From NCBI RefSeq assembly GCF_014647255.1, contig NZ_BMOV01000006.1, positions 1 to 64,000 on the forward strand: a stretch of 64,000 nucleotides of DNA. Direction: 5' to 3'. Shown here piece by piece: positions 16,872-29,802 of this stretch. Source of the stretch: Iodidimonas muriae. GTDB lineage: Bacteria > Pseudomonadota > Alphaproteobacteria > Sphingomonadales > Rhodothalassiaceae. The translations under genes were made by a program, and so were the position numbers. Positions within the stretch are counted from its first letter, which is position 1. Each line of letters opens with the position of its first letter. The notes under the pieces were generated by a model. The model had not been told where the DNA came from. It was given only the letters and a program-made list of their open reading frames with translations, and made no database searches.

Positions 16872-18162
16872 TGCCGATCTTGGAGAAGGCCGTGGTTGGA
16901 CGAAGGTCGGTGACGGCTATGCGGTGACCAAAAAGCCGCGGGGCCTGGACCGTACCAAGTTTGCGACGGTCCCCTTTGCCGCGATGGAGGCTATTCCTCA
17001 GGGCGGGGCCTACTCGCCCGATTTCGTCATGAAGCCGGGCGATGCCATCGCCAGCGGCACTTACTTCGAGCGCGGCGATGTCCTTGTAGGCAAGATCACG
17101 CCGTCATTCGAGAACGGAAAGCAGGCTCTGATACAGGAACTGCCCGCGCCATTCGGCTATGCGACGACCGAGGTGATCCCGCTTCATCCGATCTCGGACC
17201 GCCACGATCCTCGATTCCTGTTCTTCTACCTCCTCCACCCCGACGTCAGGCACTACGTTGCGGAACGGATGGAAGGATCGACTGGGCGCAAACGGGTCCC
17301 GGAGCATGTCCTGCTCGACCTTGCCATCCCGGACCTTTCGCAAGTCGAACAGAAGGCCGTCGCGGACGGGCTCGAGACGCTTCACAGAGCGATTACAGCT
17401 GAGGGGTACTGCGAAAGAACAGCCCAGGACCTCAAGCGCGCGGCGATGCGGGCGCTGTTCACCAAGGGCCTGCGCGGCGAGGCGCAGAAGGAAACCGAGA
17501 TCGGCCTGGTGCCGGAGAGCTGGGAACTTCGCTCGCTCCTCGATCTTTGCGATATCCGGAGCGGCGGCACACCACGGAAGTCTGTTCCTGAGTACTGGAA
17601 CGGAGAGATTCCGTGGGTTTCGGGGAAAGACCTGAAGGCGCCCACGCTTGACGATGCAATTGACCATGTGTCTGCCGAAGGGGTCGAGGCAGGCAGTCGA
17701 TTGGCTCCTGCCGGGACAGTTCTCGTCCTGGTGCGAGGAATGGGTCTGGCGAAGGATCTCCCGGTCGCGGTCATTACTCGCCCCATGGCCTTCAACCAGG
17801 ACATCAAGGCTCTCGTGTCGCGTGGGAAATTCAGCGGCAAGTTCCTTCGCTCCGCAATCTATGTCCACAAGGATCGGTTGCTGGCGAGAATTGTGCCGTC
17901 GGCGCACGGGACGATGACTTTGAACCTGAATGATATCGAGACGTTCATGGTGCCTTGCCCCGCAGATCCCACCGAAGCTGATGAGATCGTCGCCATCCTC
18001 GACGCCATCGATCGGAAGATCGACCTGCACCGCCGCAAGCGCGCCGTGCTCGACGAGCTTTTCAAGGCGCTCTTGCACAAGCTGATGACCGGCGAGATCC
18101 GCGTCGCCGACCTCGACCTCTCGGCGCCGGATGCGAAGCCGGTTGCGGAGGTGGCGGCATGA
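16858..18162 (+). CDS. hsdS: Type I restriction specificity subunit HsdS
   Basis: At 434 residues this is normal for HsdS, which provides DNA sequence recognition through two target-recognition domains. The first TRD spans about residues 1-170, ending in a spacer helix ([13 protein letters not shown]...[14 protein letters not shown]). The second spans about 215-375, beginning with [19 protein letters not shown], the common TRD opening. A closing conserved helix follows ([32 protein letters not shown]). It overlaps hsdM (16858-16871) and the next gene (18159-18162), giving a coupled operon. Confidence 0.92.
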   Translation: MSLLDADLGEGRGWTKVGDGYAVTKKPRGLDRTKFATVPFAAMEAIPQGGAYSPDFVMKPGDAIASGTYFERGDVLVGKITPSFENGKQALIQELPAPFGYATTEVIPLHPISDRHDPRFLFFYLLHPDVRHYVAERMEGSTGRKRVPEHVLLDLAIPDLSQVEQKAVADGLETLHRAITAEGYCERTAQDLKRAAMRALFTKGLRGEAQKETEIGLVPESWELRSLLDLCDIRSGGTPRKSVPEYWNGEIPWVSGKDLKAPTLDDAIDHVSAEGVEAGSRLAPAGTVLVLVRGMGLAKDLPVAVITRPMAFNQDIKALVSRGKFSGKFLRSAIYVHKDRLLARIVPSAHGTMTLNLNDIETFMVPCPADPTEADEIVAILDAIDRKIDLHRRKRAVLDELFKALLHKLMTGEIRVADLDLSAPDAKPVAEVAA

Positions 18163-18911
18163 TCGATGCCGGCATCGCCAATTCCCGTTTCATCGCCTTC
18201 TTCGACGAATGCGGCGACCATTCGCTCGTCAAGATCAACCCGCAGCTTCCCGTCTTCGTGCTGTGCACGCTCATCGTCGAGCGCGAGGTGTATGCGCGGA
18301 GGATCGTCCCGGAAATCGCGGCGTTCAAGCTGCGCTACTTCCCTCATGAAGGCGTCAATCTCCATAGCCGGGATATCCGTAAAGCCGAGGGGCCTTTTTC
18401 CATCCTCCAGAACGCGGAAGTGCGTGAGCGTTTCATGGACGAATTGACGGCGCTGATGGAAAGTTTGCCCTTCACGCTGTTCGCCACGGTGATCCGGAAG
18501 GATGCGCATTTGAAGCGGTATGGAGACGAGGCCGCGAACCCCTATAACGTCGCGCTGGAATATAGTTTCGAGCGGATACTCCATTTCATGGAGGCCAATC
18601 GCGCCACCGACTTGCCGGTGATCGCCGAAGCGCGCGGCAAGAATGAAGACAATGAATTGCGCGCCAGCTTTCACCGCCTGATGACACGGGGGACCTATTA
18701 CAATGAAGCGGAACGGTTCCGCCGCCTCGTGTGCCCGCTGGCGTTCCGCCGCAAGCACGACAATATCGCAGGGATTCAGTTGGCGGATCTGTGCGCCCAT
18801 CCGATCGCGCGTAGGATCATCAAACCCAACCAACCCAATCGCGCCTTCTCCGCGATCGAGGGCCATTTCTATGCGGCCGGCAGGGTGAAGGGCCTGAAGG
18901 TGTTTCCCTAA
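18159..18911 (+). CDS. DUF3800 protein embedded in the type I R-M operon
   Basis: This 250-residue protein has the DUF3800 pattern: an N-terminal [11 protein letters not shown] motif with acidic residues, the [12 protein letters not shown] segment, and a C-terminal [12 protein letters not shown] block. These resemble an RNase H-like metal site (D-E ... D), so a nuclease role is often proposed but not proven. It overlaps the hsdS stop by four bases and precedes hsdR by 211 bases. DUF3800 genes recur within or beside type I and other restriction loci, which suggests an accessory defence function. Confidence 0.82.
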   Translation: MIDAGIANSRFIAFFDECGDHSLVKINPQLPVFVLCTLIVEREVYARRIVPEIAAFKLRYFPHEGVNLHSRDIRKAEGPFSILQNAEVRERFMDELTALMESLPFTLFATVIRKDAHLKRYGDEAANPYNVALEYSFERILHFMEANRATDLPVIAEARGKNEDNELRASFHRLMTRGTYYNEAERFRRLVCPLAFRRKHDNIAGIQLADLCAHPIARRIIKPNQPNRAFSAIEGHFYAAGRVKGLKVFP

Positions 18912-19122
18912 TGAAAACGAGCGCCTCCGGTATTACCAGACGACGCCCGCCGATCGGGCATTCCCGATCCCACGATCCATATATGCATTTTGGCCCCAAA
19001 AGTCAAAGGAAATGTGCCCGCAGGGCTTCGGCAGCGAGTGCTGCCATCGAATGGAAATCATTATATTTCAACATGTTATATCGTCTGTCAGCGCCTCTGG
19101 CGGGCACGCGGGAGGTGTCGCC
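18912..19122. other. Gap between DUF3800 gene and hsdR, possible internal promoter
   Basis: This 211-base stretch has an AT-rich part (about 19051-19085, with TTATATTTCAACATGTTATATC) in GC-rich surroundings and an inverted repeat TTTTGG-CC-CCAAAA at about 18984-18997. No credible gene is seen. hsdR may have its own promoter here. Confidence 0.35.
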
Positions 19123-22048
<2,926 letters not shown>

Positions 22049-22074
<26 letters not shown>

Positions 22075-22396
22075 AGATCGGCGCGAACACCTTCGTCAAC
22101 GCGTCGAGTACTGGTCTGAGCGGCTCAAAGCCGAACCCCGGATCGTACGCGTGCAGTGCATGACGCGGAAATGGGGTTCGTGCTCGACCAGCGGCATCGT
22201 CACGCTTGCCGACGATCTGGCCGGTCAGGACCCGGAATTCCAGGATTTCGTGATTGTGCATGAACTCCTGCATTTGCGGGTGCCCAGCCACGGCCGCCTG
22301 TTCAAGGCACTGATGACGGCACACGTGCCAGGATGGCGGAGCCTTGAAGTCGCGCGGCGCCAATATCGAGATGTCTCAGCTGCATTCGAGGCTTGA
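22049..22396 (+). CDS. YgjP/DUF45-type zinc metallopeptidase
   Basis: This 115-residue protein has the DUF45 (YgjP, WLM-like) landmarks: [10 protein letters not shown] and the zinc motif HELLHL with a third ligand in PSHGRLF. These are small SprT-like metallopeptidases that often follow hsdR in type I loci; the substrate is unknown. It begins inside the end of hsdR. The ATG at 22061 ([10 protein letters not shown]) is an equally good start. It is shorter than full YgjP (about 165-240 residues), lacking the usual N-terminal beta region, so it is a minimal catalytic form. Confidence 0.85.
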
Positions 22397-22519
22397 AGGC
22401 GGTAGAAATGCGGATCAACACAGCAATCTCTCCGCCGCAACGGGAGTTCGCGGTAACGTTTGTCCCTGCGTCACCGGGCTGGTCGAACGTTAAGCCGGCG
22501 CAGGGCTTGTGCCCCGCCG
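22397..22519. terminator. Possible terminator between convergent DUF45 and ietS genes
   Basis: A hairpin at 22497-22518 pairs GGCG and GGGC with GCCC and CGCC around a TTGT loop, with a two-base bulge. There is no clear T run on either side, so it is only a weak candidate. The rest of the gap shows nothing. Confidence 0.25.
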
Positions 22520-25060
22520 TCAAATTTCGATAACCGCTTCCTCAACAGGAACGCCGATCTCCTGCGCCACGGGCGTCCATATATCCACGCCTTCCGCCTC
22601 AGTCTCTATCGCGACAATCAGCGCATAGCGCGCACCGAATTTGCTGCGGTCGCGCTTGGGCTGGTCCTTCCACCATCCGGAGACAGGGTAAATCCCTACC
22701 ACGCCTCGTTCCGCCAGATCTGCGGCCGTTCCGACCCATAAATCGGAGTGGATCGAGCCCTTGTTGCGCGCCATTTCGCCGAGGAACCAACCAGCCGTGT
22801 CGCCAGTGTCCGGCCTGTCTTCATCCTCGTCGAGCGCTCGTTGGTTGAGGCGCTTGCGGAATTCGTCGATCGACTCGGTCGGGGTCTTCAGATCGAACCG
22901 CAAACCATGCGAAGCATATCGATGACGCTTTTTCCACCCGCGGCGCCCCGGATTGGGCTCGATGAAATACGACAAGGTTACACGAAGGCGGACCGGAGTC
23001 TGACCCAGCTCTTCCAGGACTTCCTTGGGCCATGGGAGTTCATGGACGTGCATCTCCCGCATCTTACCTTCGGAAAAGGGCCGGATGGTTGCCTGCGCGA
23101 CCAGGGTCAGGGCATCGTTTGCACTGCGCAGTGCACGATCGAGGTGTGGCACACCGAAGCCGTAGCGACGGACCAGTTTTGCCCGTGCACGCTTTCCCCC
23201 TGCACCGCGCAGGTGGGCCTGCATGGCTCTTGTCCATACGGCGGAATGAACGACCAGTGCCCGCACGGTCTCAGGCCAGTACTCCGGGTAATCCGCCCTT
23301 ATAATTGCGGCAATACGGGCAACTTGTGCGGTCGCCGCACTCGTCGCCCACGACAGGACGAACGCCTTCTGGTTTGGTTGATAATAGGTCGACAAGAGGC
23401 AGAGATCGGGGACAGCATTGTCGAACGACCCTCCATCCGTGGCGACGTTACCACCTTCGCAAACGACATCTGGCTTGATTGGCCAGCGCTCCTGAAACGT
23501 GACGGACGTCGTGCTCCACGGCGACAGATCGCCGGGCGGTGCCAAGGGTGACCAACCGTTCAAGGCGGGGTCGCCGATGGCGGACTTCTCGGTGAAAGCC
23601 CCCACGGTCAGCGCGTTCCAGGCGTGGGCCGGGTCGTGCACGGCCTCCACATCGCTGCGACCGAGGTGGTCATCCTGCAAATGGTCAGGAGCGACGTTTC
23701 CCGCACTCAATATGAATAGCCGGCGTGCGCCTTCGTCGGCCTCGTCCAGATAGATGAGGCCTTGGGTGGCCGGATCGAAGGTGCGCCCCGCCGCAAGTGC
23801 ATCAACGGCAGCAGACCATGATGTTGGCTGACCACGGTCGCGCTCGTCCGTCGCCGTCACCGCCATCGAGAAGATACGAGGGCGCTGAGGCGCGTTGATC
23901 TCGGGGCGTGTGACCGCCTGCGCCGTGATTGCCCCATAGAGCTCGGGAGGATTGGCCCCTCTGGGCGGAAGGATTTTCACCGACTCAAGACGATGCCGCA
24001 TCTGTACGGGCGCCCGGGAGGCGAGGTGAGGTGCCAAGTCGCCGAAAGCGGCAAGGCCGGCCATTTCGGTTCCGTGCCCCATGTTGCCCGGGCCGCCGCC
24101 GTCATCATGTCCACCCCAGGCCGGGTCCACCGCCATCGCGTCGGCAGCTGCAATATGATCCACGAGCAGGGGGTGCGCACGCGTGACGCCGGTATCGAGG
24201 ATGCAGACTGTCGGCGCATTTTTGGCGGCGGGAATTATCCGTTGTCTGAAATCGTCAAGCCACTCCGCTTGTTCCTCGGGTGACACATCGACAAAGAATG
24301 CGGCGCTTTCCTTGGCTTTGCGAACCTCCGCAAGATCGTTGAGCACATCCAGTGACGCTGAGATCTGGCTGGCCGTGCCCCGCACGAGGATCACGATTCG
24401 ATCATCGAAACCCAGCCGACGTTCGCCAACATCGAGACCAGCCTGTCCTGCAAATTCCAAGAGCCGCTGGAGCTCATTTCCGTCATGTCGGCGGAGCCAG
24501 ACCTCCCACCAGATTGCATCATCATCGTCGGGATAGGCTTCGGCGTCGTCGGTCCACAGCGCTTGCAGGGTTGCCTTTCGTAGGGCGGCAATGCGGTCCA
24601 CCATATCCTTGTGGCGGGGCTGGTCTTTCTTGGTTCTTTCTTCCGTATACTGCCGGAAGCGATCGAAAAAATGCTTCAGGGCACCGTCCGGCACGAATAC
24701 CGTGGCGAGTTGGGTGGTGGGCTCGTCGGGTGCGGCTGGAGATCGACGAACGGCCACCAGCTCAATGCCGCGGCGCCGGTCCTCAAGAGATTCGAGCTTG
24801 AGATCGACGTCTGGCGGGCTTTCAAACTCGACATAGAGGCCTGGCTCGGCGCCGTGCACGGCGATGTCTGCGGCTTCACGGTTTGCTTCGCCTTCTTGCT
24901 GGGCCGCTGTCAATGCATCGCGAAGAGCCGCGGCATGACGCCGCCGGTCCGGAGGAGCAGGAATAATTGGCGGCGGAATCTTTCGATCGTGCGGCCTGTA
25001 CACCTCAGAGGAAGGCGCCGCCCGAACGAGGAGGTGTTTGCGATTTCGCGGGGCCGGCAT
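22520..25060 (-). CDS. ietS: IetS-like subtilisin-type serine protease of an ATPase/protease defence pair
   Basis: This 846-residue S8 peptidase has an N-terminal non-catalytic region of about 280 residues. The catalytic triad is visible as D289 in CILDTGV, H329 in GHGTEMAGLA and S574 in WATSAATAQVA (ATSAA instead of GTSMA), with the oxyanion Asn in LSAGN (455). There is no signal peptide, so it acts in the cytoplasm. It starts 19 bases after the AAA+ ATPase stop on the same strand. This arrangement matches IetAS, first described as a plasmid maintenance module in Agrobacterium and later listed among antiphage systems. Processing targets are unknown. Confidence 0.85.
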   Translation of the reverse strand: MPAPRNRKHLLVRAAPSSEVYRPHDRKIPPPIIPAPPDRRRHAAALRDALTAAQQEGEANREAADIAVHGAEPGLYVEFESPPDVDLKLESLEDRRRGIELVAVRRSPAAPDEPTTQLATVFVPDGALKHFFDRFRQYTEERTKKDQPRHKDMVDRIAALRKATLQALWTDDAEAYPDDDDAIWWEVWLRRHDGNELQRLLEFAGQAGLDVGERRLGFDDRIVILVRGTASQISASLDVLNDLAEVRKAKESAAFFVDVSPEEQAEWLDDFRQRIIPAAKNAPTVCILDTGVTRAHPLLVDHIAAADAMAVDPAWGGHDDGGGPGNMGHGTEMAGLAAFGDLAPHLASRAPVQMRHRLESVKILPPRGANPPELYGAITAQAVTRPEINAPQRPRIFSMAVTATDERDRGQPTSWSAAVDALAAGRTFDPATQGLIYLDEADEGARRLFILSAGNVAPDHLQDDHLGRSDVEAVHDPAHAWNALTVGAFTEKSAIGDPALNGWSPLAPPGDLSPWSTTSVTFQERWPIKPDVVCEGGNVATDGGSFDNAVPDLCLLSTYYQPNQKAFVLSWATSAATAQVARIAAIIRADYPEYWPETVRALVVHSAVWTRAMQAHLRGAGGKRARAKLVRRYGFGVPHLDRALRSANDALTLVAQATIRPFSEGKMREMHVHELPWPKEVLEELGQTPVRLRVTLSYFIEPNPGRRGWKKRHRYASHGLRFDLKTPTESIDEFRKRLNQRALDEDEDRPDTGDTAGWFLGEMARNKGSIHSDLWVGTAADLAERGVVGIYPVSGWWKDQPKRDRSKFGARYALIVAIETEAEGVDIWTPVAQEIGVPVEEAVIEI

Positions 25061-25079
25061 CGGTCAGCTCCCCCGAAAA

Positions 25080-26066
25080 CTATTGGTGGGCGGCGCGTCG
25101 TTCGATCAGAGCTTCTACGAGCTCGGCCGTATCGATGCGCGTGTGGTGTTGCAGAATGGCATTCTTGGCCGCGTGCTCGCACGCGCGCGTGATATCCGAA
25201 TGGCTCAATCCCTTAGCAGCATCGAGGGCTTCACTCCAATTGACCTCCGAGGCGTCGAGAAGCGAAAGCCGGGCGCGCATCACCTCCTCGGCGACGTTCT
25301 CCGACGGCAGACGATATTCGATGACGGAATCGAACCTCCGAAACAGCGCCCGGTCGAGGATTTGCGGATGATTGGTGGCGGCGACGATGATGCTGTCTGA
25401 GTCGTCCTGTTCGAGAAACTGGAGGAACGAGTTCAGAACGCGCCGTATCTCTCCCACCTCGTTCCTGGCCGCGCGTTCGCCCCCAAGCGCATCAAATTCA
25501 TCAAACAGATACACCGCCCTGGTCTGCTGAATCGCCTCGAAAATCAGGCGGAGCTTGGCCGCGGTTTCGCCCAGATATTTCGTGATCAACCCGTCAAGCT
25601 GGATCGTGAAGAGAGGGGTGCTCAATTCGCCGGCCAGCGCCGCAGCGGTCGTAGTCTTGCCGGTGCCCGGCGGTCCGACCAGGAGCAACTTGCGGAGCGG
25701 CGACATGCCATGCGCGCGAATGGTCTCGCGCTGCCGCTGTTCGAGGAGGATACGATCGATCCGAGCGCGGAGCGCATCGTCCAGTGCCATATCCGCTATG
25801 CGGCTTTTCGGGAAAGCCGCGCTAAGAAGCCCGGCGAGTTCCCCGCGCGGCTGAATAATCGGAACAGGCTTCGTCCGCTGCCCCGAAGGCTCTGCTTTCG
25901 CACGAAGCTTCGCCTGATCGACCAAGTTGCGAAGTTCCTGGGCGAACTTCGTGTGCCCCTGTCTGGCAGCCTGGGCGGCGACTTGCATTGCAATTGCGTA
26001 AAAACGCTCGTCGTCGCCCTCGGCGTGACTTCGGATCAGGGCCTTGACATGATCCGCTGTCGCCAT
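25080..26066 (-). CDS. ietA: IetA-like AAA+ ATPase
   Basis: This 328-residue AAA+ protein has Walker A GPPGTGKT (131-138), Walker B VYLFDEFDA (DE at 189-190), sensor 1 IIVAATNH, and an arginine-finger region near ALFRRFDS. The N-terminal 90 residues are helical, with no known catalytic domain, and probably recruit the partner protease. A GGAGGG site lies upstream of the ATG at 26066. The gene precedes ietS in what should be a two-gene operon. The ATPase is thought to control or feed the subtilase, as in the Agrobacterium pair. Confidence 0.87.
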   Translation of the reverse strand: MATADHVKALIRSHAEGDDERFYAIAMQVAAQAARQGHTKFAQELRNLVDQAKLRAKAEPSGQRTKPVPIIQPRGELAGLLSAAFPKSRIADMALDDALRARIDRILLEQRQRETIRAHGMSPLRKLLLVGPPGTGKTTTAAALAGELSTPLFTIQLDGLITKYLGETAAKLRLIFEAIQQTRAVYLFDEFDALGGERAARNEVGEIRRVLNSFLQFLEQDDSDSIIVAATNHPQILDRALFRRFDSVIEYRLPSENVAEEVMRARLSLLDASEVNWSEALDAAKGLSHSDITRACEHAAKNAILQHHTRIDTAELVEALIERRAAHQ

Positions 26067-26361
26067 TTTCTATTTCCCTCCGGGTTCGACATCAATCTTT
26101 TGCTTTATCATTACTCCTTGGGGAGTGGCGTCTTTCTTTGGGGCGTGTGCAACGTCACCTCGACCGAGACAGCTTGATAAGCTTTTACCCCATGGCGATT
26201 CCGCCGTCGAGGCGCAAATCGACACTGAGGCACGACGTGCCGGTGCGAAACATTGCCAATGGCACCGGCACGCCCTCGACATCGTGACCGGCGGCTTATC
26301 TGCAGGTCACGCAGCCGGCGCTATGTCGGCCGGCCTGGCGGGCTCCGAGAGGAATCGTTAT
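26067..26361. promoter_or_regulatory. Upstream region of ietAS
   Basis: No gene is seen in these 295 bases. A small inverted repeat AGCTT-GAT-AAGCT lies at 26171-26183, about 105 bases before ietA, and could be an operator. The region also follows the 3' end of the interrupted nuclease/helicase gene, which reads the same way, so some read-through into ietA is possible. Confidence 0.35.
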
Positions 26362-29300
26362 TCATGCGGTGCCGGCGATTGTGCTGGGTCCGCGATCTCC
26401 CCCACCAATCGGCTTAGCCAGCTCCAGATACCGGCAGAAGGCGTTGGCAAGCTGTATTTGGCGCGGTGTCCGGCATTCGGCTTCGAAAATCGCCGGCGAA
26501 CTGACAAGGATCGAGATGCATTTGGCGCGCGAAGTCGCCACGTTGAGCCGGTTCAGGCTGTAGAGAAACTCCATGACGCGCGGGGCGTCGGCATGGCTTG
26601 AGGTCGCGGTCGAGTAAATCGCAATCGGTGCCTGCTGTCCCTGGAATTTATCGACTGTGCCGACCCGCGCGCCGGGCAGGCGCTCCTGGATTTCGAAGAC
26701 CTGCGCGTTGTAGGGCGTGATGATGACGATATCATGCCGCGTCACCGGCTTTTCGATCCCGTCACGGTCAACCCAGGTCGCCTTGCTTTCGAGGATGCAA
26801 GTCACGAGCGCGGCGACCGCTTCCGCCTCCTCGGGGGAGCTGTTCTGGTTGCCGTGATGCGCGACCGGGAGGAAGCGCAGCCCGGCGCCGCTGACCGGCG
26901 ATGCCGCACCCTTGATCACCTGAACTTCAAGGCCAGGCTTCGAGCGGAGCTTGCCTTCGTAGAACAGCTCGGAGGTGTAGGCGCAGACTGCCGGGTGCAG
27001 CCGCCAGCTCTCCTCGAGGAACAGGCCCTTGTCCGGCGGGATAGTCTGCTCGCCGGCGAGGATATGATCGAGCGCCGAGACATCCGTGCCGTCCGGGTGA
27101 GAACCTTGCCGCGGCTGGTCGAGCTGCTGCGGATCGCCGATCAGCACCAGCGTCTTCGCTGCTTGCGATACGGCCACCACATCAGCCAAGGACATCTGCG
27201 CCGCCTCGTCCACAAACAGCACATCAACGCTCCCGGCCGCCTCTTCGCGAGCCCAGTGCCACGCCGTACCGCCGCCGACTTGCGCCGTGGTCCCGAGCGC
27301 AGCGTCGAGGTCTTTGCTTCGTTTCGTGAAACACAGTCGGGGCTGCGGCTCTTCGATCTCGTCGGGTTTCTGGCAGCAATGCAGATCGATGCCCTGTTCG
27401 TCGGCGAGCTTGATCACCTCGTCGATCAAGTTGCGGATGACCTTGTGGCTGTTCGCCGTAATGCCGACTGTCTTGCCGAGCCGAACCAGCTCGCAGATCA
27501 TGTGCGCTCCGGTAAAGGTCTTGCCCGCGCCGGGCGGCCCCTGGATCGGCAGCACGCCGCCTTCCAAATACGCGCATAGGCGCACGGCGGCATCGACGGT
27601 GGTTTCGCCTTCATGATGCAGCGCCTGTCCATCGACCCGCGGCGGCAGTCTTAGCAGCAGATCGCGCGCGGCCTGGTACGGCCCGTCGCCGCCAAGGCCG
27701 TGATCCACGACATGCTGCGCAATGCGCACCAAGGCGTTCTTGATGACGTCCTTACCCACGAACTTATGGGCGAAGACGGCCTGAGGATGGATGTCGGCGC
27801 CGTCGCGCCGCTTTTTGATGTCCACCGTGCAATCATCGAGCGACAGGGCTGCGATCTGACCAAGTTTCGCTCCGCCGAGATTGTGCAGGTCTTCACCGCC
27901 GCGCAGCTCGGTTTCCTGCGGCGGAAAGCTGTAGCGGTGGATCGGGGCCTTCGCCGTGCCGCCGGCATCACCGATATAGGTCAGGCCTGAGAGCCCGGCG
28001 CGTTCATCCAGCAGGTCTTCGGCTGACAGGTCGGACAGGCGAAAGAGTTCTCACCAGACCGATTTTTCCTCGCGCCGGTGGTAGTCGAGCAGGTTGGCCA
28101 GAATCCAGCGGGCCTGCTGATCGTCATTGCGCTCTTCATGGTCGGGCGGAATATCGGCGGTGAGCTTTTCAAACAATGGCCCGATCAGTGCGAGCCATGC
28201 ACTGATCTTTTCGTTCGGCGCCCCTTCGCCCGGTTCGGGGCGGGGCACATCGGTTCCGCCGGCGACCAATTCGCCGCGCAGTTTCTCCAGCCAGTCGCGC
28301 AAGCCGGCTGCGGCAGCGCAGTCATCGCGATTATAAGCCCGCACTGCTTCCTTGCTCTCGTCGGGAATCGAAGTCGGATCACCCAGTTCCAGGTTGGCTT
28401 GAAGCGCGGCGAGCGCGACATTGGCCTCAGTCAGCGGTGTTTCGCGCTCAAAGCCGAAAAACGATTCGAGCTGCTTGATGGAATAGCTTTCCACGCTTGC
28501 GCGCACGGCGTGCCGGACGACCTGGTACAGATCGACGAACAGCGTTGCCCGGAGCATCCGGTCGATCTCGTCTTCCCGGCTTGCATAGTGGCCCATCAGG
28601 CGCTTCAGCGCCGCCGGCTCATAGGGCGCATAATGGTAGATGTGCAGATCGGGGAAGACTTCCCAGCGGGCCATCACGAAATCGACGAAGCGCTCGAACG
28701 CCTGCTTTTCATCGGCGCGGGTGAAGGCCCATTCGCCCCGGTAGGTAGTCTCACCATCTGCGCCCGCGAACAGATAGCCGAAGAGATACTCGAGGCCATG
28801 CTCGCCGACAAAGGGATCGCCTTCCAAATCAAGGAAGATGTCGCCTTCGGAGGGCGCAGGCAAGCGCGTCAGGCCGAAGCCGTGCTCCACCGGCATCAGC
28901 TCGAATTTGCGCGCGCCGGACGCGCGCGCCTCGTACTGAATTCGTGCCTGCTCGCACACGCGAATGAGCGCCTCGGGCGAACCACGACCCGGCTTCCATG
29001 CGAGCGGGAGTGACATTGCAGCGAGGTCCTGCAGCGTCGCGACGCCATGCGCCTTCAGCTCGTTAATCTGGAGTTTAGAGATACCGGCGACGAGGCAAAT
29101 ATGATCGTCATCACGCCGGCGCTTCTCGCAATCCTCGCGCCACCTGCAGATATCGCAGTGCGCGATGGGATCGGGGTAGGTCCGTTCCCCATCGCCCGCG
29201 GCAAGGCTCGCCGCGAGGCCGGTCTTCACCTGCCGGTAATAGGCCCCGTAATCGGCGAAGCGATAGCATTGGGGTTCGAAATCCGACCACGGCACGACCA

Positions 29301-29802
29301 CGTACATCCATTCCGGCGCTACCCCCTGGACTGCGTGGAGCAGGTCCGAGTAAAGACAGAGCTGGAGCACCGTACCCGCCTTGGTCTCCCGCGCGAGCTT
29401 CGTATCGATCGCTTCATAGGACCACGCACCGAGAGCGCTCGGGGTCTCAACGCGGCGCAAAATGTCGGCGCGGCCTGCCCAGCCGTCATGCGCCAGCGCG
29501 CCCTGCACGATCACTTCCGCCCCGTCTTTCATGGCGACCGATGTCTCGGCAATCCCGGAGTCGGTCACATCAATGCCGTCGATTCTAACGACTTTCAGGC
29601 CCGCATTCGCCAAGTGATCGACGTACTTCTGTTCGTGGATCGCGCCCCGCTCCCGGAGAATCTCGAGCAGCGGGTCCCAGACCTTGGGCTTCGCGCGCGT
29701 TCCTTCAGCGACCGCGCGGTCAAGTGCGGTCAAATGGCGGCAATTCAGATAGCCGACGAGATCGCTGGCACTGAGCCGAAAAGAGCCCCCGATCTTCTCC
29801 AT
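26362..29802 (-). pseudogene. TM0106-family RecB-like nuclease/SF1 helicase, interrupted by one in-frame TGA
   Basis: Two same-frame blocks (29802-28054 and 28050-26362) together encode a TM0106-type protein of about 1146 residues, a normal full length. The first part has the RecB-like nuclease (EAIDTKLARE), a Cys cluster (AHCDICRWREDC) that may bind Fe-S, and an RNase H-like exonuclease (FLDLEGDPF ... YNRDDC). The second part has SF1 helicase motifs: GPPGAGKT, VDEAAQM, GDPQQL, and VDKFQGQQ to NVATSRA. The break is a single TGA at 28051-28053 (codon 584 from 29802), where the family has a second Trp (VWW). The frame continues after it (ELFRLSDLSAEDLLDERAG), so it is a TGG to TGA change, not a frameshift. 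Starts at 29838 (TTG) or 29823 are also possible. The product is either broken, made by readthrough, or made as two pieces. Confidence 0.85.
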
